Source of the DNA: Atlanticothrix silvestris CENA357
GTDB taxonomy: Bacteria > Cyanobacteriota > Cyanobacteriia > Cyanobacteriales > Nostocaceae
NCBI RefSeq assembly: GCF_016056295.1
Contig: NZ_JAECZB010000096.1
Coordinates: 81,356-145,355 of the forward strand
Length of the DNA stretch: 64,000 nt
Direction of reading: 5' to 3'
A model generated the notes under the pieces. The model ran no database searches and was not told the origin of the DNA. It saw only the letters and a list, made by a program, of their open reading frames with translations. Positions 26,949 through 35,492 of the stretch are shown here, one piece after another (positions within the stretch are counted from its first letter, which is position 1; each line of letters begins with the position of its first letter). The position numbers and the translations under genes are program-made.

Positions 26949-29900
26949 ATGAAATTAAAAAATCACTTGTTGGCTGCAAATAAAGGCACTCTGGCACGGT
27001 TGCTACAGTGGGTAAATCTTCGACCAGAAGAAGGCGATCGCACTTTATTGATGCTCGCTTTTTATACTACTGTATCTGTAGGATTACGATGGGCTGAGGA
27101 CAGTACAGTAGCCCTGTTTTTGGATGAATATGGAGCCGGCCCTCTGCCTTGGATGTATATTGCCAGTGCTGTAACAGGCGCAGTAATGGTGTTTGTCTAT
27201 TCTTGGCTACAAAAAATTTTTCCATTGCGGTGGGTAATTGTGGCGATCGCACCCTGCATGGTTACACCACTAATGTTATTAGTGTTACTGCGTTGGGGAC
27301 TACATGCTTCATACTTGTCTATAATCATTGTATTTCTGATGCGGCTATGGGTAGATGCACTTTATGTGGTCAATGACCTCAATACTTCCATTGTCGCTAA
27401 TCAATTATTCAACATTCGAGAAATTAAACGCACCTACCCTCTAGTAAGTAGTGGTCTATTGATAGCAGATGTAATCAGTGGTTTTAGTTTGCCTTGGTTG
27501 TTGCAATTCGCCAAGCTAAATAAAGTCATTCTGATCGCCTGTACAGTGATTATCTTGGGAGCAGTAATTCTGTGCTATTTAAGTAATAAATATCAAGCAG
27601 CTTTTCCTGATGCACCACAACGATTAATTACCCAAGAACAAGCCTCACGACATCGACGTATCCAAGCTCCACTTGAGCGCTATATGTTGCAGTTGTTTGC
27701 CTTTGTCGGGCTTTTACAAGTGATTGGGTTGTTGGTAGATTTTCAATATCTGCGAGAATTGAAGTCTAATTTAGGCGATCGCGATCTTGCTAGTTTTTTG
27801 GGTCTATTTGGTGGGATTGTAGGACTGTGTGAATTGGCAACTCAGTGGTTTGTCTCCAGCCGACTCATCGAACGCATCGGAGTATTTTTCACTGCTGCCC
27901 TATTACCAATATCTGTAGGCTTTATTGTACCAGGGGCGATCGCATTACTAAATCTCTTACCAGGAATCCAAGCGCAAGGCATTTTCTGGGGATTAGTGAG
28001 TTTGAAATTCTGCGATGAATTGCTGCGCTACACCTTTGTAGTTAGTAGTGGCCCAGTATTGTACCAACCCATACCCGAACGCATTCGCAGCCGGATGCAA
28101 GCATTATCTGGTGGAACAGCAGAAGCTATAGCCACAGGTTTGGCAGGAACAATAATTTTAGTGACCTTGTTATTTTGCAACCACTTTGTTCCTGAATCAT
28201 TAGAAAAATGGGTATTTGTTGGCGAAACAGTCATAGCAGCGGCCACTTGTTTAAAAGTAGTTTTAGTACTGCGATCGCGCTATGTTGATTTATTAGTGTT
28301 GAGTGCAGAACGAGGAGAATTGAGTGCCTCAACTGTCGGTTTGCGTGTTTTTAAACAAGGTGTAGTTAAAGCTTTAGGAGAAAAAGGCAGCGCCGCAGAT
28401 AAACATTCTTGTATTGAACTTTTAGCCCAAATTGATCCCCAAGGAGCAACCCAAGTTTTAGCACCTCTGCTGATCAAATTACCGCCAGATTTGCAACGTC
28501 AAAGCTTGGAAGTGATGCTGATGGGAGGTGCAAATCCTGCTTACGTGCTGGAAGTTCGGGCTTTATTAGAACAACCTCAAAATAGCGTTGATCCTGAAGT
28601 TTTTGCCCTAGCTTTGCGTTACGTTTGGTTAGCTGAAACAAATCCCAATTTGAGCCAACTAGAAGACTACCTACAACAGCCACATCATTCCTTAATTCGT
28701 GCCACAGCTGCTGCTTTGATCTTGCGTCAGGGAACGCCAATGCAAAAAGTTGCAGCTACCAAAACTATGCGCCGGATGCTGACTCATAAACAAGAGCGAG
28801 AAAGAATAAATGGAGTTAAAGCTTTAAGAGAAGCTATATATTTACAGGCTTTGCGGATTCACATCCCCAATTTGCTGCAAGATGAATCTTTACGGGTGCG
28901 CTGTGCTGTTTTAGAAATGATTGCAGCAACTCATTTAGAAGAATATTATTCGGCGCTGTTAGGGGCACTTTATTATAAATCAACTCGCGCTACCGCGATG
29001 CGCGCTCTGATTAAGCTAGAAAATGAAGCCTTAGAAATGCTGTTACACCTAGCTACTAATAGTTATAAACCAGAAGTAGTACGAATGTATGCTTGGCGTA
29101 CCATTGCTCAAATTTCTACTTTGGAAGCAATGGAGACTTTATGGCTGCACTTAGAGAAATCTTGGGGTGCTACTAGATATCATATTCTTCGCAGCTTACT
29201 CAAAATTCAAAAACAACCAGAAATTACTAATGCCATAGATCGGTTTCAACACAGTCGGGTAGAACTGTTAATTGAACAAGAATTAAAATTTTTAAGTGAG
29301 ATTTACGCTACTTATATAGACTTTCAAACACCGCAAATTCTAGAAAATTATCAACTCAATGAAAGGGTAATGATTGTTTGTGAGTTACTGCAACGCTCCC
29401 TTCAAGAATTGGAATTGGATGTTAAAGAGCGATTACTGCTACTACTAAAGTTGCTTTATTCTCCAGAAAAAATGCAGGCAGCGGCATTCAATTTGCGATC
29501 GCGTTCAGCTGTAAATGTAGCGCGGGGATTAGAGATTTTAGAGCATACTGTGAATTTGCCGACAAAATCTCTACTGTTGAATATTTTAGACCAGCGATCG
29601 CCCCAAGAAAAACTGCATTATTTGGTAGAAGCAGGATTCGCTGAATATCAACAGCTGCTAGTGAGCGATCGCTTGCGTCAGATGCTGACACTGAGTAATT
29701 TGCTCTCTGATTGGTGTTTAGCTTGCTGCTTTCATTTAGCTCAAGTTAGCCGGATTCGATTAACAAGCCACGAAATTTTGATAGCTTTGCGTCATCCTAC
29801 TGGCTTTGTCAGAGAAGCTGCGATCGCTTATCTAAGCGTAGTTTCACAGCGTGTGCTTTTAGAACTTCTACCCCAACTGCAACAAGATTCACATCCCCTC

Positions 29901-29957
29901 GTTGCCGCACAAGTTAAGGAATTGATGAAAAAATACTCAGTCAAAATTTACAATTAA
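26949..29957 (+). CDS. MFS/nucleotide-translocase-like membrane protein fused to HEAT repeats
   Basis: 1002 aa. Residues about 30-440 form a polytopic membrane domain with roughly 12 hydrophobic segments. It resembles ATP/ADP translocase-like (Npt) and MFS carriers (EEGDRTLLMLAFYTTVSVGLRWAEDSTVALFLDEYGAGPLPWMYI is cut here only by topology). From about residue 470 onward the protein is soluble and alpha-helical, with HEAT-type repeats (HSLIRATAAALILRQG, DESLRVRCAVLEMIAATH, HPTGFVREAAIAYLS). Such fusions occur in cyanobacteria without known function. A regulated nucleotide or metabolite carrier, with HEAT repeats as a docking surface, is the inference. It appears monocistronic. Confidence 0.75.
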   Translation: MKLKNHLLAANKGTLARLLQWVNLRPEEGDRTLLMLAFYTTVSVGLRWAEDSTVALFLDEYGAGPLPWMYIASAVTGAVMVFVYSWLQKIFPLRWVIVAIAPCMVTPLMLLVLLRWGLHASYLSIIIVFLMRLWVDALYVVNDLNTSIVANQLFNIREIKRTYPLVSSGLLIADVISGFSLPWLLQFAKLNKVILIACTVIILGAVILCYLSNKYQAAFPDAPQRLITQEQASRHRRIQAPLERYMLQLFAFVGLLQVIGLLVDFQYLRELKSNLGDRDLASFLGLFGGIVGLCELATQWFVSSRLIERIGVFFTAALLPISVGFIVPGAIALLNLLPGIQAQGIFWGLVSLKFCDELLRYTFVVSSGPVLYQPIPERIRSRMQALSGGTAEAIATGLAGTIILVTLLFCNHFVPESLEKWVFVGETVIAAATCLKVVLVLRSRYVDLLVLSAERGELSASTVGLRVFKQGVVKALGEKGSAADKHSCIELLAQIDPQGATQVLAPLLIKLPPDLQRQSLEVMLMGGANPAYVLEVRALLEQPQNSVDPEVFALALRYVWLAETNPNLSQLEDYLQQPHHSLIRATAAALILRQGTPMQKVAATKTMRRMLTHKQERERINGVKALREAIYLQALRIHIPNLLQDESLRVRCAVLEMIAATHLEEYYSALLGALYYKSTRATAMRALIKLENEALEMLLHLATNSYKPEVVRMYAWRTIAQISTLEAMETLWLHLEKSWGATRYHILRSLLKIQKQPEITNAIDRFQHSRVELLIEQELKFLSEIYATYIDFQTPQILENYQLNERVMIVCELLQRSLQELELDVKERLLLLLKLLYSPEKMQAAAFNLRSRSAVNVARGLEILEHTVNLPTKSLLLNILDQRSPQEKLHYLVEAGFAEYQQLLVSDRLRQMLTLSNLLSDWCLACCFHLAQVSRIRLTSHEILIALRHPTGFVREAAIAYLSVVSQRVLLELLPQLQQDSHPLVAAQVKELMKKYSVKIYN

Positions 29958-30060
29958 ATCGAACTGCTCACAAGTGCTATCACTTTTTGGTCATATTTGT
30001 TATTCACACTAAAAACAAATCAAATAATGCTAACAAATCTTTAGCACTTTGTGAGGTAGC

Positions 30061-30591
30061 ATGACTTCTGGTCAACTCCAACACGCTATTGGTATATTTA
30101 ATAGCCGCCAAATTGCGCTTCAAGCAATCGACGAGCTAAAAAGTATTGGCTTTCCAATCAATAAGATTTCTGTAATCACCAATAAATCCAAATATGATGA
30201 CCAATTTGATGATGCTAATACAAGTGAAACGACTCCTACTGTAGGTGCGGCAGCTGGTGCATTAGTAGGTGCAAGAGTAGGAGGTTTACTTACCTTAATT
30301 GGGGGTTTGGGAGTTTTGTTAATTCCTGGCTTTGGCCCAGCGCTAGCAGCAGAATCTATTTTAGCCACCCTCTTAGGAAGTGGAGCTAGCGCCGCGGCTG
30401 GTGGTCTGATTGGCGCATTGCGAGGTTGGTTTCTTCCTGAAGAAGCCGTTCAACTTTATCACGACCGAGTATTTCAAGGAAATTACTTAGTTACAATAGA
30501 AGGCAAAGAAGACGAAATCCGTCGCGCCGAACCTATTCTTAGCCGTTGGGGTATTCAAGAATGGCGCGTTTTTGACGTTCCCAATAGTTGA
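30061..30591 (+). CDS. General stress protein 17M-like domain protein
   Basis: 176 aa. An N-terminal alpha/beta domain (HAIGIFNSRQIALQAIDELKSIGFPINKISVIT) of the GSP-17M type is followed by a Gly/Ala-rich hydrophobic centre (GAAAGALVGARVGGLLTLIGGLGVLLIPGFG is two adjacent hydrophobic helices) and a second alpha/beta segment near the C-terminus (YLVTIEGKEDEIRRAEPIL). These proteins are stress-induced and probably membrane-associated; the biochemical role is unknown. GAGGTAGC before the ATG is a good ribosome-binding site. Confidence 0.7.
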   Translation: MTSGQLQHAIGIFNSRQIALQAIDELKSIGFPINKISVITNKSKYDDQFDDANTSETTPTVGAAAGALVGARVGGLLTLIGGLGVLLIPGFGPALAAESILATLLGSGASAAAGGLIGALRGWFLPEEAVQLYHDRVFQGNYLVTIEGKEDEIRRAEPILSRWGIQEWRVFDVPNS

Positions 30592-30767
30592 AATATTGCA
30601 ACTAATACCATTTTTATCGACTGCGCGTCAAACCACAATCAGTTCTTCGTAGAGACTGCGATTTATCGCGTCTGGTGCCTTAACCGAACAGTATTGAGCG
30701 CAGCCCTACATAGAATTGGTATAACTTGTAAAGTGAAGTGAAAACTTGAAAAGCATCAGGAATAACC

Positions 30768-31445
30768 ATGTACGTACTAATTGGTGGAGCAGGCTTAGTG
30801 GGCTTAAGTTTGGCACAGAAATTGGTGGAACTGGGGCATACTGTTGCTGTAATTGACATTGACCCTATCGCTTGCCGCTACGCCCGTGAACAAGTAGGGG
30901 CAATGGCTTTTGAAGGCAGTGCTGTAAGTACAGAAGTATTGCTAGAAGCTGGAATTCGTAAAGCCGGCTCCTTGGCGGCTGTTCTCAGAAGTGATGCCTT
31001 AAACTTGGCAATGGTAACTCTTGCTAAACATTACGGTGTTCCCCATATTTTGAGTCGAATGCGCCACCGCGATTTTGCTGAACCGCTGCGGATAGGTGGA
31101 GCCAACCACATTATTAGTACTGTTGAATTATCAGTTTCCACAATGGTAAATGCCATTGAGTATCCGCAAGTAGAATCAATGATGCATTTTGAGCAGGGAC
31201 AGATTGAGGTTCTGAAACTTTCCATCCCAAACAATTGCTATGTTGCTGGTCGTAGCGTTGCCGAAATTGCTCAAGATTCCCAATTTCCTACCGGTTCGCT
31301 AATTATTGGCTATCAACCCCATCCTCATGATGATTTGATGATTCCTAACGGCAGTACAATACTGGAACCTCATTCAACTGTACTGATTGTGACTAAACCA
31401 GGATGTTTACATCAAGTTATTGATTTTATTGAACAAAGATGTTAA
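30768..31445 (+). CDS. TrkA-type K+ transport regulator (RCK N + C domains)
   Basis: A 225-aa cytoplasmic RCK protein. Its Rossmann domain opens with MYVLIGGAGLVGLSLAQKL and an acidic residue ends strand 2 (VAVIDIDP), fitting NAD(H) binding. The RCK_C domain is at the C-terminus (LKLSIPNNCYVAGRSVAEIAQ). Such proteins gate Trk/Ktr-type potassium transporters or channels in response to nucleotides. No Trk membrane subunit is adjacent. The start ATG follows AGGAATAACC. Nearby Na+/H+ antiporters suggest a region concerned with ion balance. Confidence 0.85.
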   Translation: MYVLIGGAGLVGLSLAQKLVELGHTVAVIDIDPIACRYAREQVGAMAFEGSAVSTEVLLEAGIRKAGSLAAVLRSDALNLAMVTLAKHYGVPHILSRMRHRDFAEPLRIGGANHIISTVELSVSTMVNAIEYPQVESMMHFEQGQIEVLKLSIPNNCYVAGRSVAEIAQDSQFPTGSLIIGYQPHPHDDLMIPNGSTILEPHSTVLIVTKPGCLHQVIDFIEQRC

Positions 31446-31520
31446 GTACAGTCCCTACCTAAACTCTTTATTAGGTGAGGTTAGCTATAAATGTATCAAA
31501 AATTATTGTAAACAGTTTTG

Positions 31521-32066
31521 ATGAAGCCGTATCCACATATTTATTTAGCGATCGCTGTTATTTTTCTTGCATCTTGTCAATCAACAAAAATTCCACCCAA
31601 GTCCCAACCCGATGCCATTCAAGCAACTCCATCTCAAAAAATAGTAACACTTGATCAGAATTTTAAGATAGCAAGCGGTCAAACTATCTATGTTCCTGTT
31701 TATTCTCATATTTATCACCATAATCGCCAAGAGATTTTCAATTTAGCCGTTACGCTCAGTATTCGTAATACAGACCTGACCGACCCTATAATTATTACTT
31801 CTGTGCGTTACTATGACTCAGATGGAAAATTGGTCAAGCAATATTTGGAGCGCCCTATTCAACTTGATGCCCTAGCTTCTACAGATTTTTTTATCAATAG
31901 AAATGACACCAGTGGAGGTTTAGGCGCAAACTTTATTGTAGAGTGGGTAGCGCAAACAGAAATATCTGAGCCTTTAGTAGAGGCAGTGATGATTGGTACT
32001 GACTTTCAACAGGGAATTTCTTTTATCAGTCCTGGTAAAGTAATTAAAAAAATTCGTAATCTGTAA
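31521..32066 (+). CDS. DUF3124 lipoprotein
   Basis: A 181-aa exported protein. The signal peptide ends in a lipobox (FLASC, Cys at about residue 20), so it is probably lipid-anchored. The mature part is beta-rich and matches DUF3124 (GQTIYVPVYSHIYH, LSIRNTDLTDPIIITSVRYYD). Function is unknown. ATG is used; a TTG directly before it is in frame but unlikely. Its stop codon lies within a hairpin (32051-32075). Confidence 0.75.
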   Translation: MKPYPHIYLAIAVIFLASCQSTKIPPKSQPDAIQATPSQKIVTLDQNFKIASGQTIYVPVYSHIYHHNRQEIFNLAVTLSIRNTDLTDPIIITSVRYYDSDGKLVKQYLERPIQLDALASTDFFINRNDTSGGLGANFIVEWVAQTEISEPLVEAVMIGTDFQQGISFISPGKVIKKIRNL

Positions 32067-32075
32067 TTACGAATT
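32051..32075. terminator. Hairpin overlapping the DUF3124 stop codon
   Basis: AATTCGTAAT (32051-32060) and ATTACGAATT (32066-32075) are perfect inverted copies around CTGTA, which contains the start of the stop codon region. The right arm continues as ATTACGA heptamers, then TTTT. It could terminate transcripts from both convergent genes. Confidence 0.5.
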
Positions 32076-32092
32076 ACGAATTACGAATTATT

Positions 32093-33700
32093 TTAATCAT
32101 CTTCTAGTTTCAACAATTGTTCATCAAGAGTTTGTATCCGCCCGCGTACAATTTCTTCTGAGAGAATTCGCTTCCGCATTGCCTCATTGAGCGCTCCTTT
32201 TTCTGCCAAAAGTAAACGTCGGCGAATAGCTTCAAGTTTACTGCTCTTGCCACTTCTACCTTCCACCTCATCAGGACGACGATTATAAATTTCACGCAGT
32301 GTCTTTTCTGCGCTGGCAATTCGTACCTGATAAGCTGAACGCATTTCTTCATAAACAGCCTTTGGTAATACGCCTGATTTCAATAGGCTATCTAATTCAT
32401 CTTGTGCAGCCTTACCAGTCATCAGCTGGGCTTGCAATTGTTCAACCTGTTGTTGAGCTTCTGAAAAATTAGATAATTTTAAGCGTTTTACCACCCAAGG
32501 CAAACTTAAACCCTGTCCCACTAACGACACCAACACACTGCCAAAAATTAAAGCGATGAGGATATCTCGCCCTGGTAATGTAGTGGGTAAGCTCAACGCC
32601 AGGGCCATCGAAAGTGAACCTTTGATGTTGCCTAAAAAGAGTAAATGTTGCCAGCGCAGCGGAATTGAGCGGTCAATCCAACGAATCCCTGCTAGCAACG
32701 GATAGACCGTAAGAACTCGCCCGATTTGATAAGCCAAAACTGCAAATAGAATTGCAGGTAAAGTTCTCCAGAGCGTTATTAGGTCTATTTCTACACCAAT
32801 CAGCAGAAAAATAAAGGTATTAACAGTAAAGCTGGCATATTCCCAGAAACTCAACAAGGTGATGCGGCTAGAAGCAGAAGTATTGCGATAAAGTCCAAAA
32901 TTACCGAAAATTAATCCCGCTACAACTACAGCCACAGCACCCGATACACCGAGAGATTGGCCAACCTGAAAAGTTCCTAATGCAACTGCGACTGTTAGTA
33001 AGAGACTGCTCAGAGGATCATCTAAACGGGCGAATACAGGTATGCTCAAGTAGCCTAAGATTAACCCCACCACGCAGCCTCCTAGAGAGATAAACAGCAG
33101 TTGTTGGATTCCCTCTGTAAATGTGAGTGAGCCTGTTGAATATACTTGTAAAATCAAGTTGAATGAAACTAGCGCAGCGGCATCATTGAATAGAGTTTCT
33201 CCTTCAACGATGGTTGAAAGGCGCGAGGGCACTGGTATTTCCTTAAATACGGCAATCATGGAAACAGTATCAGTGTTTGCCAAAATTACTCCGACAAATA
33301 AAGCAGGTATCCAACTCAGCCCCAGGCCAAATTTCAACAGGACGGCAATAATAGCACCAGAAAGCACAGCCCCCGGCCCAGCTAGTAGGGCAATTGGTTT
33401 AAAGGTGCTGCGTAGACGGCTGACATCTGTATTAATACCAGCTTCAAAGATGAGAATTGGCAAGAAAAGATTTAAAACAAGGGAAGGATTTAAACCAATC
33501 GGACGAGATAATAGCTCAGTGATGGGCAGACCTGCTAATACTAAACCCGTAACATAAGGGATTTTCAACCGCCGAGACAGCAGAGCTACACCTGTAGCAA
33601 GCAGCAAGAGAATAATTGAAACTTTGACTAATTCTGTAACATCCACTATTACGATCTGAAAGTTAGTTTGGCTTGATTGATAGATTTTCTCCTCATTCAT
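32093..33700 (-). CDS. CPA1 family Na+/H+ antiporter
   Basis: A 535-aa protein with about 12 membrane helices (residues about 25-410) and a charged cytoplasmic C-terminal tail. CPA1 hallmarks are visible: LFLPILIFEAGI, LANTDTVSMIAVFKEIPVPSRLSTIVEGETLFNDAAALV, which contains the ND-type ion-binding site, and GNIKGSLSMALALSLP. It should exchange Na+ or K+ for H+ in pH and salt homeostasis. It is divergent from a second CPA1 antiporter at 33850. Confidence 0.9.
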   Translation of the reverse strand: MNEEKIYQSSQTNFQIVIVDVTELVKVSIILLLLATGVALLSRRLKIPYVTGLVLAGLPITELLSRPIGLNPSLVLNLFLPILIFEAGINTDVSRLRSTFKPIALLAGPGAVLSGAIIAVLLKFGLGLSWIPALFVGVILANTDTVSMIAVFKEIPVPSRLSTIVEGETLFNDAAALVSFNLILQVYSTGSLTFTEGIQQLLFISLGGCVVGLILGYLSIPVFARLDDPLSSLLLTVAVALGTFQVGQSLGVSGAVAVVVAGLIFGNFGLYRNTSASSRITLLSFWEYASFTVNTFIFLLIGVEIDLITLWRTLPAILFAVLAYQIGRVLTVYPLLAGIRWIDRSIPLRWQHLLFLGNIKGSLSMALALSLPTTLPGRDILIALIFGSVLVSLVGQGLSLPWVVKRLKLSNFSEAQQQVEQLQAQLMTGKAAQDELDSLLKSGVLPKAVYEEMRSAYQVRIASAEKTLREIYNRRPDEVEGRSGKSSKLEAIRRRLLLAEKGALNEAMRKRILSEEIVRGRIQTLDEQLLKLEDD

Positions 33701-33849
33701 GCCAAATTAGCAACTTCAGCGTGTGAGTTCAAAGCGTAGAATTGTCTCTAGCTGAATCAAATCTGCCAATTTAAAGTCTTACATTGAACTGGTGTGATCT
33801 GAAAATAGTTAGATGAAGACGATCGCAAAATTTTACTAGGAATTTGTCT

Positions 33850-35430
33850 ATGGTGCTTGAAGCGGTAATTAATTCAGCTACTAATGAGGAAATCATCACC
33901 ACCAATCTCAAGCAGTTTCTTTTGGTACTGTCGGTATCCTTAGGTGTAGCAACCCTACCACAGGTCTTTAGTTGGTTTCGCCAGATACCTTATACGTTAC
34001 TACTGGTAATTGTCGGCTTAGGGTTAGCGGTTGTTGATGTCCGTCTTGTTACCCTTTCCCCAGAATTAATTTTGTTCATTTTTTTACCACCACTGTTGTT
34101 TGAAGCTGCATGGAATTTGAAATGGTCAGGCTTAAAACAGGACTTTCTGCCAATTTGTTTATATGCTGTTTTGGGGGTGGTAATTGCGATCGCAGGGGTA
34201 GCAATCGGTCTTAATCAATTGGCTGGACTATCCTTAACTACGGCTTTGTTAATCGGAGCAAGCCTGTCTGCTACTGATCCAGTTTCTGTTACTGCTGTGT
34301 TTCGTGAATTAGGTGTAGGAAGCCGTCTGATCACCTTGATGGAAGGTGAAAGCTTATTTAATGATGGCATGGCTGTAGTCGCCTTTAGTTTTTTGGTGGC
34401 GCTATCTTTGGGAACTGTAGAATTAGAATTTCAGCCAATTTTAGTGCAATTGTTTACAGTTACTGGCATCGGTGTAGGGGTGGGAGGGTTGATTGGCTTT
34501 GGCATTTCTTACCTCACTCAGCGCTTCGATTTGCCCTTGGTAGAACAATCTTTAACCTTGGTTTCTGCTTATAGTACCTACTTGATTATTGAAGACTTAG
34601 GTGGTTCTGGGGTAATTGGGGTTGTAACTACAGGCTTGATTTTGGGCAACTTTGGCTCTCGTATTGGCATGAACCCCCGCACCCGAATTATTGTCTCGGA
34701 GTTTTGGGACTTTTTAGCATTCTTTGTCAACTCAATTGTATTTTTGCTAATTGGCGACCAAATTCGCTTTGCGAGTTTAGGTGAGAATTTACAAATCATT
34801 GCTGTAACAATAGGAGCAATGATTGTGATGCGGGCAGTTGCTATTTTGATTCTCAGCAACTTGAGTGCTAGCATTACCAAATCTGAAATTTCTTTACCCG
34901 ATCAAACTATACTTTGGTGGGGTGGATTGCGCGGTTCTGTCTCTATTGCCCTAGCATTGAGTGTGCCAATAGGCTTACCAGAGCGAGAAAAAATTATTGC
35001 TACGGTGTTTGGAGTAGTTTTATTTACTCTGCTTGTCCAAGGGTTAACGATTAAGCCTTTGTTGCAAAAGCTAGAATTGATGGGTGATGCACCTCTACGC
35101 GAACAGTACCTAGAATTGGCTGCTCGTAATGTCGCTTTAAAACGCGTTCTGCAATATCTGCAAATAGATCAACGTCCGGGTATAGACCCAGAATTTTACC
35201 GTTATCAAGAAACCCTAATTAAGGGCGAAATAGAAGATCTACAAATAAAAATTGACAAATTGCAGAATGAGTACCCCAATCTTCAGAGTTTTTCTACTGA
35301 ACAGTTTCGAGGAGAACTGCTGGCAATTGAGGCAGATACCTATGCAGAATTTGTCCGAGCTGGTCGGTTAAATAAAGAATTGGCTCCCATGCTTCAGGAT
35401 GTTTTGCAAAATCGCGATGAGTTGATTTAG
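33850..35430 (+). CDS. CPA1 family Na+/H+ antiporter (NhaP-like)
   Basis: 526 aa. Membrane domain with FIFLPPLLFEAAWNL, SATDPVSVTAVFRELGVGSRLITLMEGESLFNDGMAVV (ion-binding Asp after Asn) and WWGGLRGSVSIALALSVP, all NhaP/NHE signatures; the cytoplasmic tail is helical. The ATG at 33850 is chosen because AGGAA lies seven bases before it; the upstream TTG overlaps that site. The divergent arrangement with another CPA1 gene suggests shared control by salt or pH (inference). Confidence 0.92.
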   Translation: MVLEAVINSATNEEIITTNLKQFLLVLSVSLGVATLPQVFSWFRQIPYTLLLVIVGLGLAVVDVRLVTLSPELILFIFLPPLLFEAAWNLKWSGLKQDFLPICLYAVLGVVIAIAGVAIGLNQLAGLSLTTALLIGASLSATDPVSVTAVFRELGVGSRLITLMEGESLFNDGMAVVAFSFLVALSLGTVELEFQPILVQLFTVTGIGVGVGGLIGFGISYLTQRFDLPLVEQSLTLVSAYSTYLIIEDLGGSGVIGVVTTGLILGNFGSRIGMNPRTRIIVSEFWDFLAFFVNSIVFLLIGDQIRFASLGENLQIIAVTIGAMIVMRAVAILILSNLSASITKSEISLPDQTILWWGGLRGSVSIALALSVPIGLPEREKIIATVFGVVLFTLLVQGLTIKPLLQKLELMGDAPLREQYLELAARNVALKRVLQYLQIDQRPGIDPEFYRYQETLIKGEIEDLQIKIDKLQNEYPNLQSFSTEQFRGELLAIEADTYAEFVRAGRLNKELAPMLQDVLQNRDELI

Positions 35431-35438
35431 TGGTTTAT

Positions 35439-35471
35439 AGATCCCCGACTTCATGAAGAAGTCAGGGATCT
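35439..35471. terminator. Hairpin repeat after the antiporter gene
   Basis: AGATCCCCGACTTC (35439-35452) pairs with GAAGTCAGGGATCT (35458-35471). A near-identical hairpin occurs at 44416-44448. It lies between convergent stops and can act as a bidirectional terminator, but it is also a dispersed repeat. Confidence 0.6.
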
Positions 35472-35492
35472 TAATCTTGCAACCCTGCAAAA

